64,000 nucleotides of DNA from Branchiostoma lanceolatum (Eukaryota > Chordata > Leptocardii > Amphioxiformes > Branchiostomatidae): positions 3,839,501 through 3,903,500 of the forward strand of contig NC_089735.1 of the NCBI RefSeq assembly GCF_035083965.1, written 5' to 3'. Shown here piece by piece: positions 23,101 through 33,819 of the stretch; position 1 is the first letter of the stretch, and the number at the start of each line of letters is the position of its first letter. A program made the translations under genes and the position numbers. The notes under the pieces are model-generated. The model was not told the origin of the DNA. It did no database searches and saw only the letters and a list, made by a program, of their open reading frames with translations.

Positions 23101-26100
23101 GGTTTGACTGTATTGCAATAAAGGTTTCTATTTCTCCACACCGTACTCTTGTTTTCTCTTAACTTTCCACTGGAAAATCTGGTGAAACCTGTACTGACCA
23201 GTATGTGATCATCCGACAGCATGGGAAGGTCATTCAGCACCAAGGACTGGACGGTAGGGCAGCCCACAGACACATGGTGGAAGCCAACAGATGTCAGCTG
23301 GAATATGTGAACAGCAATCAACACATGCATACATGCAGTCTTATACTGTAAAATTAATGCATTTAAGTTCGCACAGATTTAATTTCGCGCTAAGAGGAAA
23401 ATGGAGTGTTTGCGGGGGTTTTAAGTTCACGACAGCGCTATAGTCACATACTGCTACAGTATTGGACATAAATGTTTGCTGTGGCTTTGGGTTCGCGGTG
23501 AAACGGTAGCCGCAAAAAAGCGGTAGTCACCTGAGTGCATCCTGACAGGTCCAGGTGGATGAGTTTCCGACAGCCTTTGCCCGTAGTCAGGTAGTGCAGT
23601 CCCTTGTCTGTGAACTTCTGACAGTAGGCCAGACTCAAGTACTGCATGTTCAGGCAGGACCTGGTACAAGAACAACAAGCAAGGCTGTAACACATTGTAT
23701 ACATGTATAATAAAGACTTGTATATACATACCATAATAAACCTTGTACAAAATGTTACAAACAATAACATAAGAAAGGAAGGCCCCATTTGTCACAATTT
23801 CCTTCAACCAACCTCTGCTTGGAAAGTCATACATTTTAGATGCAGAAGGGTACATGTCACTGTTATAATGTATGGCTGGTGTACATGGCAAATGATTTTT
23901 GAAATTTTTCTTCTATAATGTCTTGTAGTTATAGAGGACAAAATTCTATGTTTAATGTTTAGTCTACCTCTGACTTCTGCCAGAGCACCATGGTCATCCG
24001 TTCAAAAATTCTGAGCTTCATGACATAAAATTGATGAAAATATACTTGTAAGCTTGCTATATAATATATAATAAAATGACAGATCTAACAACATGGGCTC
24101 CCAAAAATGACTGGGATGGGGAAAAATTTAAAGCTGGAGAGAGCTCTTGTCAAGTCACAAAATGACAGATTCAACTGACCAGATCTACTTGACCATATGG
24201 ATGCTTTGATGATAAGGAAGAAATGAGAAGTTGAGATACATGATGATTAGATACAGCTTGTCTCTCACTTACTCATCACTATCCTGTACTTGCGCAATGG
24301 CATGTATGAATATTGAATACTTAAAAATTCTTCATTCAGCATTAGAAGCACACACTAGAGATCATGACAAATGAAAAAGCTACTATCTCTACATTGGGTA
24401 CTAAGTTATGCCATTTCATTATTGAAGAGGCTCTCTACTTTCTACCAAACAGTCTCACATAGCCAGTGTACATATGCATCATTTTAACCAACTTTCTTCC
24501 AAATGGCATTATCCAAATCACACCTCGGCACGGTACTCTCACAGCAGTCAATTTCTGGGTCAAAGGAGTTAAATGGTGGTGATGAGAAGTAAAATTCCAA
24601 GAATACTAAATATATTAATGATTACGCACCTTGCCAAGGCCCGCATGGCCCCATCACTAATGTCTGTGTACGACACATTCAGGTACAGCAGGGCTCGGCA
24701 CCCCTCAGCTATCTGTCTCAGGGAATCATCCTGCACTCAACAAGTACAAAATGGTTAGGACACAACGTTCATTTTGGTAGTCGGATAGATTGATATTACA
24801 AGGAAGACTTATCAATGTATAGGTTCATTCTTAGAGTATATGAACGATATAATGGTTAGTGCAAAAGATTGGCAGTTGGATAGATTAGGAAGAACCTGTA
24901 GTTACCGCTGGCTCAATCTGTTTGCTTGCTCACGTCAGAGCATTAGGCCACACCAATTTGATTTCTTGGTTAATGGATTTTTATTTTAAAAAAAAAAAAT
25001 TTAGAAAAAAATTCATGAAAACAGAAGGCTGGCCCAGTCAAAATAAATATCAGTAGTGATTTCATTAAATGCATAAAATGTTAACAACTGATAATTTTTT
25101 CTATGGTACTCACAGAAAGACCTTTACACTCCGACAAATTCAAATCCTGAAGATTCTTACACTGGCCTGAAGTAAAGAAAGAAGACATAGTACATAGTTA
25201 CATAAAGGACAAAGTTGGGCGAAATGTCATTTTTTATGGTTTAACTTAATAGATATCATTTCTCTATTTAGCTACGGTATCTTTCACCTGTACATACTGT
25301 TACAATGTACATTATAAGTTTATCACCTAATTTCACTGGATGCTAATTTTAAAAAAAATGCAACTTATCTTTTTAAAGATATGGTTATATCAATTTTGCA
25401 AATTTGGTCAGTACAATATCCATTTTCACATATCTCACAAGGCTGAATACAGTGTTTGCCTCCGTTTTGGGGGATTTTGAGAAATCTGAAGATTGTACTG
25501 ATAATAACGGCCCACAGCACACCAAGACTATATCAACTACAATCATCATCATCGTCATATCTTGTCGCTCCACTGATGTATCCACTGACAGGCAGTCTGG
25601 TTGGCCTCTCTTAGATCATCGTCAGTGCATGTTGTGCCAACTTCACAGTTCTGTTGGAGGTGTTGATCAACTACAATGAGGCCACACCAATTTAATTTCT
25701 TGGTTAACGGATTTTTATTTTCCAAAAAAAAAATTTTTAGAAAAAAAAAAATCATGAAAACAGAAGGCTGGGTTTTTATAATTTTTTTTTTTTCTAAATT
25801 TTTTTTTTTTTTTAAATAAAAATCCGTTAACCAAGAAATTAAATTGGTGTGGCCTGATCATACAGTATTGAAAAGTGGGTTCTTACTGATGACATTGAAG
25901 CTGGCCCTACGGACGCCCATGCAGCCTCTCAGGTTCAGGTGTACGAGGTACGGTCGGCACTTATGTAACATCTGGATCACAACGGGGTCAGTCACTCTGC
26001 AAAACACAGCAAATAGGACATCCTTATTGGTTTATTGGTCAGAAATTACCCGTGCAATGGCAGCCATTGCTGAATTGCTGCAGGGTTTACAATCATATAA

Positions 26101-29100
26101 TACACACCAGATACATATTTGCTCCACACTTGCACTTTATGGAACTGTCGCAAGGGTCTGGGCGGCTGCCATTCGGCGCCACCAGGTGACCTCAATACGG
26201 CCTTCCCCAACCGAAGTCATCAACACATTCTTGAGGTACATGTACAGGACTGGTAAGCCTGAGTGTCATCCTGTTTGGTGAACTAAACAGGATGACACTC
26301 AGGCTATGGTTTAAACACATAACAAATAAAACCAAAAACAATATCTTTTTCTTGGAGCAGATTATCTCCGACTAACAAAGTCGGGCACAGCTTGTATACT
26401 AGTAATCACGTACTTGTTCTTGACTGTGGACAAGTTAACCTTGGTCCAGAGGGCTGGGGATTGCGTCAGAACCTTCCACGACCGACACACACGCGCACAT
26501 CTCAGCAGGTCGGCAATGTCTATGTAGGCAAACACCTGCAGATACATGTACATTGGTCAAGCAAGATATCATGTAACCACAATTTGAACTATATATCGTG
26601 ATTGCAGAAATGTGTGCAGACAAGCAGATCTGTACAACAGGCCACTCCTAAAGGAGAGAGGCCATGATCTCCTTCTTGATTATCGTCAGTTTTACAGCTA
26701 AGCGCTTGAAGTAAGTATAACTTTAAGTTAGTAATACACATATGAAATGTTGCAAACTTGACCAATTTAGTACATTTTACCTTTAAATCAGTTGACACAT
26801 GTGTACTAACTTGTAGCTAAAAATCATATTTGCCAGAGGCATAGGGTTCTACAGTTAGTTTTGATAATCACTTTTAACTTAAGGCTTTATTTCTTAGACT
26901 ATTATCATTATTATTAGTGTTACCATTATTATTGTTACGTGGATCCCACCAGGTTTTGGTTTGTTGAAATTCTAGTCCCTGTTGTTGTTTTTACCCGGAC
27001 TGGGATTACAAAGGAAATGTGTCCTGTTTCCCCTTTGTCTGTTTGCATCATGTGATGCAATAAAGCTGAAATAAATATATTTCTTGCCTTCAGAGCGGCT
27101 TTTCTGGGCAGGAGAGAGATCTCGTCTCTGGTCTCCCCTCCAACTCGAGCAGCCAGCGGGTTGTCACCTTCCACGATCTCTCCTCGCTCCAGACGCTAAA
27201 GGGAACAGAGAACACATGGGGTTGTGTGGCGTAACGGCAGGGTTTTTGTAAGCAATGTACGTTCCATTATTATAGCATAGAAGTTCATATGTGATCAACT
27301 TGAACAATAAATTGAAAAAGTTGACCATTACACAAAGTTGACCATTACACAAAGAGCTTAGTTAGAGTCATTGAATTCTTCAACACATCCTCAACCCGGG
27401 ACCTCTCAATCTTGTCACTGCCTGCCTAGTGCTGAAGAGAAGTTTGAAATTGTACTTATTGGCATTAGTTGAAACAAATCAACTGAGGTGGTTTGGACAC
27501 CTGCACAGAATGCCAGAGGACAGAGATGTAAAAAGAATATTCAACTGGACGCCTAAAAAGAGAACGAAGGTCAGCAGGCAGACCAAGAAAGAGGTGGCTA
27601 GACCAAATCGTTGTAATTACCAGAAGAGAAGAACCAAACTTCCAAGTGGTGAAGAAAATGACTGAGGATAGAGCAGCATGGAGAGAGTTCACCATGAGGC
27701 TTACAACTTACAAGCCATTGGCCTAAAGGCGTCAGGGTAAGAAGAAGGTGAGAAGAACTTACCTCAAAATATTCCCTTGTCCTGAGCGCGTCCTTCATGA
27801 CTGAGAACCATGACTTAAAGATCAGTCTGCACAGAGACGTGTGGTAGACAAACTTAATCTTCATAAAGCCCTCTGGAAAATAACCAACACAACAGATAAT
27901 CAATACACAAAATGTAACATGTGGTGCTACATGTAGTTGGCAGCATTGACATAATAATTAGACTTCCGCATGCATAGCAAGACACACCTGAAGAGAACAC
28001 CCCTCGCAGACGAAGACGGTCTGACGAGCGACTTAGGAATAGACCAGCTGACAGTGCATACTGGCTTGGTGTTATTCATTGGAACCCTATCAAGAGGTAG
28101 AAGAACCATCGAAAACGAGACAGGACGCTTTGCCACACCACACTATAAACTTCTATCATCAAATATGAATAAGGAGTAAAGGACTGTGTATGGTATACAT
28201 TGTACTTGATTGTAGCGAGTGCATGTAGGATATTTCAATTATTATTGTACCAGGCTTGGACAAGTCCATTGGCCCGATTGCTCAGGGCAAATGAAAGTCC
28301 ATTCAATGGTAACCAGCTGACCACGGACAATAACACACTACTTTAAGGAAGGGGTGTTAGCCTGTAATGCAGCTGCAGTACCTGACTAAACTGCTAGGCG
28401 CCCAAAAATCAATATGTTTCTTCTGAAAGCCATTGTTTGATTGACCTCAATAACTACTCACATGCCAAAATTCATACAAACCTATCAAAAGGATCTTGAG
28501 TTATAGCTGCAAACAAACAAACACAAGCTAAAACAATACCCCTATCACAGGTAAACTTCCTTCCTGGAGGTAAATGCGTATTTTAGTTAGAGAGCTACAG
28601 GTTTTCTGAACAGACATGACACACTGTTGAAAACAGTCCTACATGTATATCTGTTATCAAGAAACTCACCTGCATTTCTTCTATTGACAAATCTGGTCCA
28701 GTCCTGAAAAACAAAACAAAACAAAACAAAAAACTGAAACTGTTTCTTCGATTTTGAAAACAATGTGCATGATAATTAGGTCATATTAGAAAGATGATTA
28801 TTGTATGGTTCCATCAAGTATCATACTAATGTACACGCACGTCCACAGATGAAAAACAATTTCATTATGACATTGTCTGGGGTCCTATAAGAACGAAAGA
28901 AAAGGCAAGATTGGTGACACCACTTTTCATTTGTTAAAGTTTGTAGAAATATGAGTTTCAAATAATCCAATAGCAGTTTAACTAATTATAATGACTGTAG
29001 AATATCAGAACAACTGTAAGACCATTTGGCAAGGTCCACTAACACTGGCACTGATAGAAAACAGAAAACTGTAATGCTCCCTACCAGCCATTTAGTGAAG

Positions 29101-31035
29101 TGCACATTCATGACTCTGTGCCTGTAGTACTGCCTCGCCTCCTCCAATCTCCTCATCATCTCCAGTCTCCGCCTCTTCTTCATCATGTGATACTGTAGCC
29201 ACGCACTGGACGAAACAGTTATCAATGACATGTTAGCATCTGCTGTACATACATGTATTGTAGCCAGGCACTGGATGCAACAGTTATCAATGACATGTTA
29301 GCATCTGCTGTACATACATGTATTGTAGCCACGCACTGGACGAAACAGTTATCAATGACATGTTACCATCTACAGTACATACATGTACTGTAGCCAGGTA
29401 CTGAATGTAACAGTTATCAATGACATGTTTGCATCTACAATACATAGTTATTACATGTACTGCAGCCAGACGCTGGATGCAACAGTACTGTAATTCCTGT
29501 TTCTTTCACTGTAACTTTATGTTCAAAAGGAAAACAAATATCAAACAAGATCATTGTACTTACTAAAAACACATTTTCCTCTTTTTGTCATTGTAGAAAT
29601 CATATGCCTTGTGGTACATCTCAGGTGTTGGCTGCAAAGAAAGGCAAGAAAAAGATTGTTTTCGTTAAAAAAAAATGGAGGAAATCAATCTATGTCAGAA
29701 AAAGGCAAAATGCAACAGCTGCTCTCCCTTTGAGGGGTGTGTGCTCCCCTTCAGACCTCCCCCTTGCAACACGTATCATGTGCTTGGCACCCTTTCCCCA
29801 TCCTGCTCTATATTTCTGGGGAGATCCCAGCATGATTAATACTGACCTGTACATTCTCATCATGGTTAAAGAGCTGCTCCAGGTAACTCTCCGTCACGAC
29901 CCTCCTGCTGGGCTTCAAGGCAGCGTCCACAAACATGTCCCTGGAAGGAAACAACAACAATATTAAAGGAAACCCAAGCAATATAAGGGCCTAAAAATCG
30001 GATTTTGAAAACACTGACTTCCCGAACATTTATTATTTCACACTCTGGATTAAATCTTTGAGCAGTTGAGGTAGGAATGTGTAGTAAATATTGCACCTGC
30101 TTCTGAAACAGCAAGGAAACTTGCTGCCCTATGTGCCACTTAAGGCACTACAAGTTACAACCTGGGTCTGAACAAATGAACAAAGAATGAACGAATAAAC
30201 AAATGAACGAACATGTTCATGTTCATGTTGACTAAAATGCAAGTTGATTCCTTACCATTGCATGCCTTCAAAGTTGGTTTCCATCAGAAGACGAAGTTTA
30301 TCAGCGATAAAGCGCAGTGAGTCGTCTGGGCAGTTCATGGCCAGCCCCGTGATGATGCTCTGAAATGTAAGTTCACAGTCATTTATATTTATGAGATTGG
30401 CATTTCCTGTAGCATATTGAATCAACTCAAGGTTTTGAGATCAATTGGGAATCAGCTAATGTTACTTCAAATATTTCCACGCATACGTTTTACTTTTAGA
30501 GTAATTTTTTATTAATGCACAAAAGCCCTGGACCCAGGTATCAAACTGTGATTTTCAAATGTGTAAAGTTTTTTTGCGCACGAAAAAATGCAAAATATGC
30601 AAATTAACCAACTCCTTAGAGACTTAAAATTATGAATTTTCCAAGCAAATAATAACTTAATTTCACAGGCAATCAACTCTACTTGCAGCATAATTTGCAG
30701 AGGGTCGGGGGGGGGGGGGGGGGGCTCTATTCAGTTCCTGGTGATAATGGCCCGTCTCTACCTGTGAGGATATTATTCAACAAAAATTGGTTGATTTACA
30801 TGGGCTCTTTTAGAATATAAACACGCGTTTCTGTAGTTGATTCCCTCTTTAACGCTGCAATAGAAAGTTTCAATCAAATCAGACAGGCCTACGTTGATGT
30901 TGATGCTTACACTTTCACACATGAACATAAACAAACTTTCAAAACAAAGTTTTTACGCACCTCAAACACGTCAGGTACATGGTGATGCCTCAGGTAACGC
31001 TTCAGCTGGGGATCTATCCCCTTCAGGGACGACAT
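16249..31035 (-). CDS. FBXL13: F-box and leucine-rich repeat protein 13 / dynein regulatory complex subunit 6 (complete, 23 coding exons)
   Basis: Exons in transcription order: 30961-31035, 30256-30359, 29847-29940, 29564-29631, 29085-29205, 28670-28703, 27763-27872, 27088-27195, 26414-26535, 25887-25996, 25114-25166, 24630-24730, 23531-23660, 23199-23297, 22385-22505, 21148-21310, 20357-20476, 19760-19886, 19363-19500, 18605-18685, 18277-18359, 17612-17692, 16249-16339. Total 2334 nt, 777 aa plus TAG, frame continuous. The N-terminus (MSSLKGIDPQLKRYL...) leads to a basic helical segment at about 115-154. The F-box is at 227-272 (ISLLPRKAAL, then RCARVCRSWKVL). Cys-containing LRRs fill 280-747 (LVHLNLRGC, LIHLDLSGC, LDISHCQ, LDISGCWQ). 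The tail ends VPAYFNYSKK. Order and length match FBXL13, a nexin-dynein regulatory complex subunit in motile cilia; the F-box may bind SKP1. The intron after 27088 uses a GC donor (AAG|GCAAGA). A candidate X-box lies 77 bp upstream of the start. Confidence 0.9.
16367..16719 (+). mobile_element. 353-bp foldback element with hammerhead-like core and 14-bp target duplication
   Basis: The perfect 14-mer AGAAAAGACGTTAG flanks the element at 16353-16366 and 16720-16733. Inside, two arms of roughly 95 bp (about 16388-16478 and 16510-16603) are near-perfect reverse complements. Immediately after the second arm come CTGAAGA (16604-16610), a 6-bp hairpin GGTGTC-TGATA-GACACC (16612-16628) and GAAAC (16629-16633), the layout of a hammerhead ribozyme catalytic core. 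GATATAGGAGATTCT near the start pairs with AGAATCTCCTATATC near the end. It looks like a non-autonomous retroelement of the retrozyme/Penelope-related type. It sits 27 bp upstream of the last FBXL13 exon, read on the minus strand. Confidence 0.7.
16734..17611. other. Remainder of FBXL13 intron 22
   Basis: AT-rich intronic DNA between the element at 16367-16719 and exon 22. No coding exon, RNA gene or recognisable transposon was found in it. Confidence 0.5.
17915..18235 (+). mobile_element. tRNA-derived SINE, family with GGGAATTTCCCC body
   Basis: A B-box-like GAGTTTGATCCC near 17990 is followed by a body with CATGCACGCTACCGGAAAGG and GGGGGAATTTCCCCGGTACA. The reverse complement of this body is at 961-1165, downstream of the Ig exon at 684-857. 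It lies in FBXL13 intron 21. Confidence 0.65.
18990..19300 (-). mobile_element. SINE-like repeat (TGAAATGAGGAAAGT family), reverse orientation
   Basis: Read on the minus strand it has a serine/leucine-tRNA-like head (GAGTGGCTAGGCTGTCGGAG) and a body with CTTTCCTCATTTCACTCAGG and ACTGCCCCTACAGCC. Relatives lie at 38010-38255 (minus) and 61855-62095 (plus). It is in FBXL13 intron 19. Confidence 0.7.
20044..20155 (+). repeat. (TG)n microsatellite
   Basis: Long TG dinucleotide tract with a few interruptions near its 3' end, in FBXL13 intron 17. The His/Thr-repeat ORFs that cross it on the minus strand are artefacts. Confidence 0.95.
20650..21035 (+). mobile_element. tRNA-derived SINE (full-length-looking copy)
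   Basis: The head GTGTGGCGCAATCGGTAGGG (A box) and GGTTCGAAACC (B box) are tRNA-like. The body has GGGAAAGGCACTTTACACAA, GTCCCTCGGATAGGACGTTA and CACCACACTTATCGA, and the copy ends near AACCAATAAATTAATTTAG. Related copies: 46500-46735 (minus), 34860-35060 (plus, decayed) and 59566-59720 (plus). It lies in FBXL13 intron 16. The head lacks a proper acceptor stem and is not called as a tRNA gene. Confidence 0.8.
21365..21590 (+). mobile_element. Dispersed repeat, probable non-LTR element tail
   Basis: The segment from ATCCACAATTAGCTTACAAT through AGTATCAAGTTCATGCATCA to GACATGCGGTACA recurs at 46160-46385 in the same orientation with few differences. No ORF is preserved. It lies in FBXL13 intron 15. 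Confidence 0.7.
21800..21880 (-). mobile_element. Second Penelope-like/retrozyme-like end with hammerhead-type core
   Basis: On the minus strand CTGACGA (21871-21865) is followed by a stem region (AGCAGA-TACTG-TCTGCT) and GAAACGTCTGACTGC. CTGACGA fits the CUGANGA box exactly. Flanking sequence matches the copy at 13817-13895, which shows a repeat family. It is in FBXL13 intron 15. Confidence 0.5.
24950..25050 (+). mobile_element. Single-arm copy of the GGCCACACCAATTT foldback element
   Basis: Contains GCCACACCAATTTGATTTCT, GGTTAATGGATTTTTATTTT and CAGAAGGCTGG, matching the left arm of the foldback at 25679-25855. A shorter stretch of the same terminus is at about 61092-61120. Confidence 0.65.
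25679..25855. mobile_element. Foldback element (AGGCCACACCAATTTAATTT termini)
   Basis: The left arm AGGCCACACCAATTTAATTT... (25679-25721) and right arm (25813-25855) are perfect reverse complements over about 43 bp, with A/T-rich inner arms extending the pairing. Element length is 177 bp. No clear target-site duplication is visible. It is in FBXL13 intron 10. Confidence 0.8.
26040..26305 (-). mobile_element. SINE fragment ending in a perfect 21-bp-arm palindrome
   Basis: On the minus strand this matches the body of the element at 59566-59900 (ACCTGGTGGCGCCGAATGGC; GGGTAATTTCTGACCAATA). At its head is a hairpin: AGCCTGAGTGTCATCCTGTT (26256-26275, arm continues one base) and its exact reverse complement at 26285-26305, separated by 8 bp. 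Confidence 0.75.
27425..27725 (+). pseudogene. Non-LTR retrotransposon C-terminal fragment, frameshifted
   Basis: One frame gives NQLRWFGHLHRMPEDRDVKR followed by NWTPKKRT; a second frame then gives GRPRKRWLDQIVVITRREEP and MTEDRAAWREF. This is the typical C-terminal end of LINE ORF2 proteins (RWFGH...R...GRPRKRW...D...A.DR..W). The frame change in the middle and the missing reverse-transcriptase core show it is a dead 3' fragment. It lies in FBXL13 intron 7, opposite to the host gene. Confidence 0.8.
29194..29475. repeat. 65-bp tandem repeat spanning the FBXL13 exon 5 acceptor
   Basis: TGTAGCCACGCACTGG-type starts occur at 29194, 29259, 29324, 29389 and 29461 (spacings 65, 65, 65, 72). Each unit also carries CAGTTATCAATGACATGTTA. 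The first copy overlaps the 5' end of FBXL13 exon 5 (29085-29205), so the units contain copies of the acceptor and first codons. The third copy keeps the exonic bases and acceptor exactly; others have changes. Confidence 0.9.
30707..30724 (+). repeat. Poly-G homopolymer (18 G)
   Basis: Uninterrupted G run in FBXL13 intron 1; length may be unreliable in assemblies. Confidence 0.9.
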
Positions 31036-31111
31036 GACTGGTTTGTTTATGATTTATATAATATCTAGAATATCAGAGAACGTCTTGAGAAAAATCAAAG
31101 ACCATCCATGG

Positions 31112-31124
31112 ATCTCCTGGCGAC
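31112..31124 (-). promoter_or_regulatory. Candidate RFX X-box upstream of FBXL13
   Basis: On the minus strand GTCGCC-A-GGAGAT matches 11 of 12 X-box positions (RYYNYY N RRNRAC; the final C is T). It lies 77 bp upstream of the FBXL13 ATG, nearly the same distance and spacer as the site before the IQANK1-like gene. Confidence 0.4.
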
Positions 31125-32780
31125 GGTAAACAATGATGCATGACGGGGAAAACTTTCACTTCCGGGTCAGCCGGTGTCACGGACCATCGAGTCCCCCCGG
31201 ACTTGGGGTCTCCTTTTCCTTATATGGGAAACAGTAGGCGGGGCCTAGATTTACGACGCCGAAGGGACAGGCTGCGATAACGTAGCCTGGAGTCTCCTCT
31301 CCGCAGTCTCCGAGTCTCCGCAGATGGGGAGAGCGGACAAAGAACGGAGCATATGATAAAAAGGTCACAATCTTCCCCACCAACCTCTGCTTGGAGAGTA
31401 GTCATCATTCACTTTGCCGCTAGAGGACGCTGCTCGTAACGTTAGGTCTCTCACACCTTTCGCGCGTTATGATCAGAAATACATGGCATTGTACGATAAA
31501 GAGCCTTGCTCGTCAACAAATTTTGAGGAGGCTATGCAATGATTATGCGAACAGTCATTGGCGAAAGCCGCGAAACCCTCCAGTTTAGATGGCTCCCTAC
31601 GTTAAATAGTAGGGTCAATCACCCGATAACAAGTCAAGTCATAACACTACCTTTAATTATCTCCATGAAAAAAGACTTTTTCATGGGGATATTGTTTTGA
31701 GTGTGTTTGCGTGTGTGTTGGCGTGTGTGTATGTTTGTGCCTCAGGATACTTTAAGTCAGCATAACTGAAGAATGTCTTGATGGATTGTACTGATATTTG
31801 GTATGTGGGGAGGTGTTGGGGGGAGACAGGTCAAGGTCGATTTTGGGCCCCCTGGTATGTGACACCGGAACTGCAATGGCGTACTTGTCAAAATGTTTTA
31901 AGGAGAATTACTAAAGAAAGGAGCAACAGATCTAGATTTTCATCGGTTATTGGGACTTAAATTGGGACTTAATTTGCAGTGTGATACGTAGGCGTTCTCC
32001 TGAATTTAGCGCCATTGTTCAAGTGAGAATATCTTGCAAACGTACCTTAAAGTGATCATATCAAATTGAACCAATCACGAACGCCCGAACCTTATCGTGC
32101 CCGTCGCGTTATATTCAAATTTACCGCCGTTATGACGTCATGTTCACAGGTGATGCATTCTTGTTGTAGCGTGGTCTCGTGAACGACGTGTCCAAAGGTT
32201 TATACTTCTGGTGCTCAAAAATGGCAGTTTTCTAACCTTTTTGTGGGAAATTTGCTGAAAGAGTTGTGGAGAAGGGCTTGTGGAATAACACGGGCGAGAA
32301 TCGCTGGACAAAATTTGGTGAGCAGCTTGGAAGGGCTGTCGGAGGACTTTGGATTCAAAAATGTGACGCAGTACCAGGCAGGTAACGTTCAAATTGATCT
32401 GGAAATTTCTTCAAATAAGTTTCATTTCTGACGAAAAACGAAGCGTTAAGTTTTATCTAGCAATACGTTGTGGTCGACAAAACTGTGTTTTCAACCGTCT
32501 GCATCTCTTGTCTTGTGTGTTTTCCCGTATTATTGAAAAAGGAAATAACAAGGGCGCGAGGAGGCTTATGACAGTAACATGCGGCATTCAGAAAAGGGGA
32601 TATTGGTACAGAAAATTAGCGCGGAGAAAAACTGACCTGAAATTTTCCCTTGTGTGCCTTCTGCTGTTGGTGTCCAGTATATGACATGGTTTCGAACCAT
32701 AGCTTTTTGTTGTGCCGTTGTTTGTGATAGTTCTTTGTTTTAAACATGCCAATCAACGTGCTGAACTTGCTTAGGAGTTT
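31125..32780. other. Upstream region of FBXL13; no confident gene
   Basis: Contains GC-rich promoter-proximal DNA to about 31450, a right terminus of the CTCCAAGCAGAGG foldback family (CCAACCTCTGCTTGGAGAGTA near 31380-31402), and the dispersed repeat at 31660-31870. An open frame at 32183-32375 ends in a donor-like CAG|GTAACG and is discussed as a possible first exon, but its only in-frame starts are non-ATG. Confidence 0.5.
31660..31870 (+). mobile_element. Dispersed repeat, second copy (TATCTCCATGAAAA... family)
   Basis: Starts at TATCTCCATGAAAAAAGAC, includes GTCAGCATAACTGAAGAATG and TGATATTTGGTATGTGGGGA, ends GGGCCCCCTGGTATGTGAC. It matches copies at 14360-14530 and 36930-37095. Confidence 0.7.
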
Positions 32781-33802
32781 AATCGTAAGGTGGAAGAAAG
32801 CAGAAACGGCCAGGCGCTTAACTAGTACAGGGGACATAGTCTCCTGGGGTACAATACCGGGACGGAACCGAACTGTGAACCTTGTCTCGATAAATGAAAG
32901 GTAAATCATAGGCGGGAGATTGTATAGTGCTGAAAGATACATACCTCTGTGGGAGGGGAGTTCTGAAGTTTCAAATTCAAATCGCATGCCGTATTTATGT
33001 CTGCTCAACATGCCAGAGGTCAAATCATAGATAGAGTGAGTGATCATAACTATTAATGTACATCAACACCAACGCAGGGGTTATTTCCTTTCTTTTGGCA
33101 ACAGGTGTATGTGTGTGACAATGGCCCTCCCGAAAGCTTGTGATCCCTACATACTTAGTACACAGGGTCTGTGCAACCTTTGGCAGTACTGAACACCACT
33201 GGGTCCCACATGGACGAAGTCTGGACTGCGCGGACACCTAAATTATATGCCTTGCCAATAGGACTATGATGGCTGGTGCGGGCTTTCTGCCCGGAAAATC
33301 GTGACCAAAATGGTCTAAAACAGGCTTGACGGCCTGAGTCTTGACTCTGTTTGGTTTGTAACAACACCAGTGCCCCTTATCCCCATAGGGGGGCTTAAAT
33401 ACATAGTGCCGGCGTCAGGGGAACGCCAGAGCAGAGCTCTCGAGGCATGGTGGTGAGTTTGCACGTGATACGGAAAGAAATCACACACCCAAAATAACCC
33501 AACTTTGAAGGGTTCCAAAGTTGATGTACAGTAGTAGATATGATCACTCCCTCTCTCCATGTTTTGATCTCTAGCACGTTGTACGGACATGAATGCGATA
33601 TACGGTTTGGAGTTGACTCTTTAGAGCCCCCTCTACGGGTGTATTTCTTTTAGGACTGTACCATCTTTCGCTGATGATTCACCTTTCATTTATCGAGACA
33701 AGGTTGATAGTTCGGTTCCATCCCGGTGTTGTAACCCAGGAGACTATGTCCCCTGTACTAGTAACGTGCCTGGCCTTTTCTGCTTTCTTCCACCTTACGA
33801 TT
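32781..33802. mobile_element. About 1.0-kb non-autonomous element with roughly 110-bp terminal inverted repeats
   Basis: The left end AATCGTAAGGTGGAAGAAAG (32781) is the reverse complement of the right end CTTTCTTCCACCTTACGATT (ends 33802). Pairing continues inward through GGGGACATAGTCTCCTGGG, CGGAACCGAACTGT-type sequence and CTTGTCTCGATAAATGAAAG with a few mismatches. The roughly 790-bp interior has no recognisable transposase. No clear target-site duplication was found. Confidence 0.75.
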
Positions 33803-33819
33803 GCAATTTAGTCATTTTG

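Noticed and set aside
25555..25680. Peptide CEVGTTCTDDDLREANQTAC on the minus strand as a possible extra FBXL13 exon
   Set aside because: It has an acceptor-like TGTAG but no donor, and exons 10 and 11 already join in frame across it.
25844..26281. 145-codon plus-strand ORF
   Set aside because: It is antisense to FBXL13 exon 10 and then runs through a reversed SINE.
27970..28179. 69-codon ORF in FBXL13 intron 6
   Set aside because: No recognisable family, no splice context; could be old retroelement sequence but not supportable.
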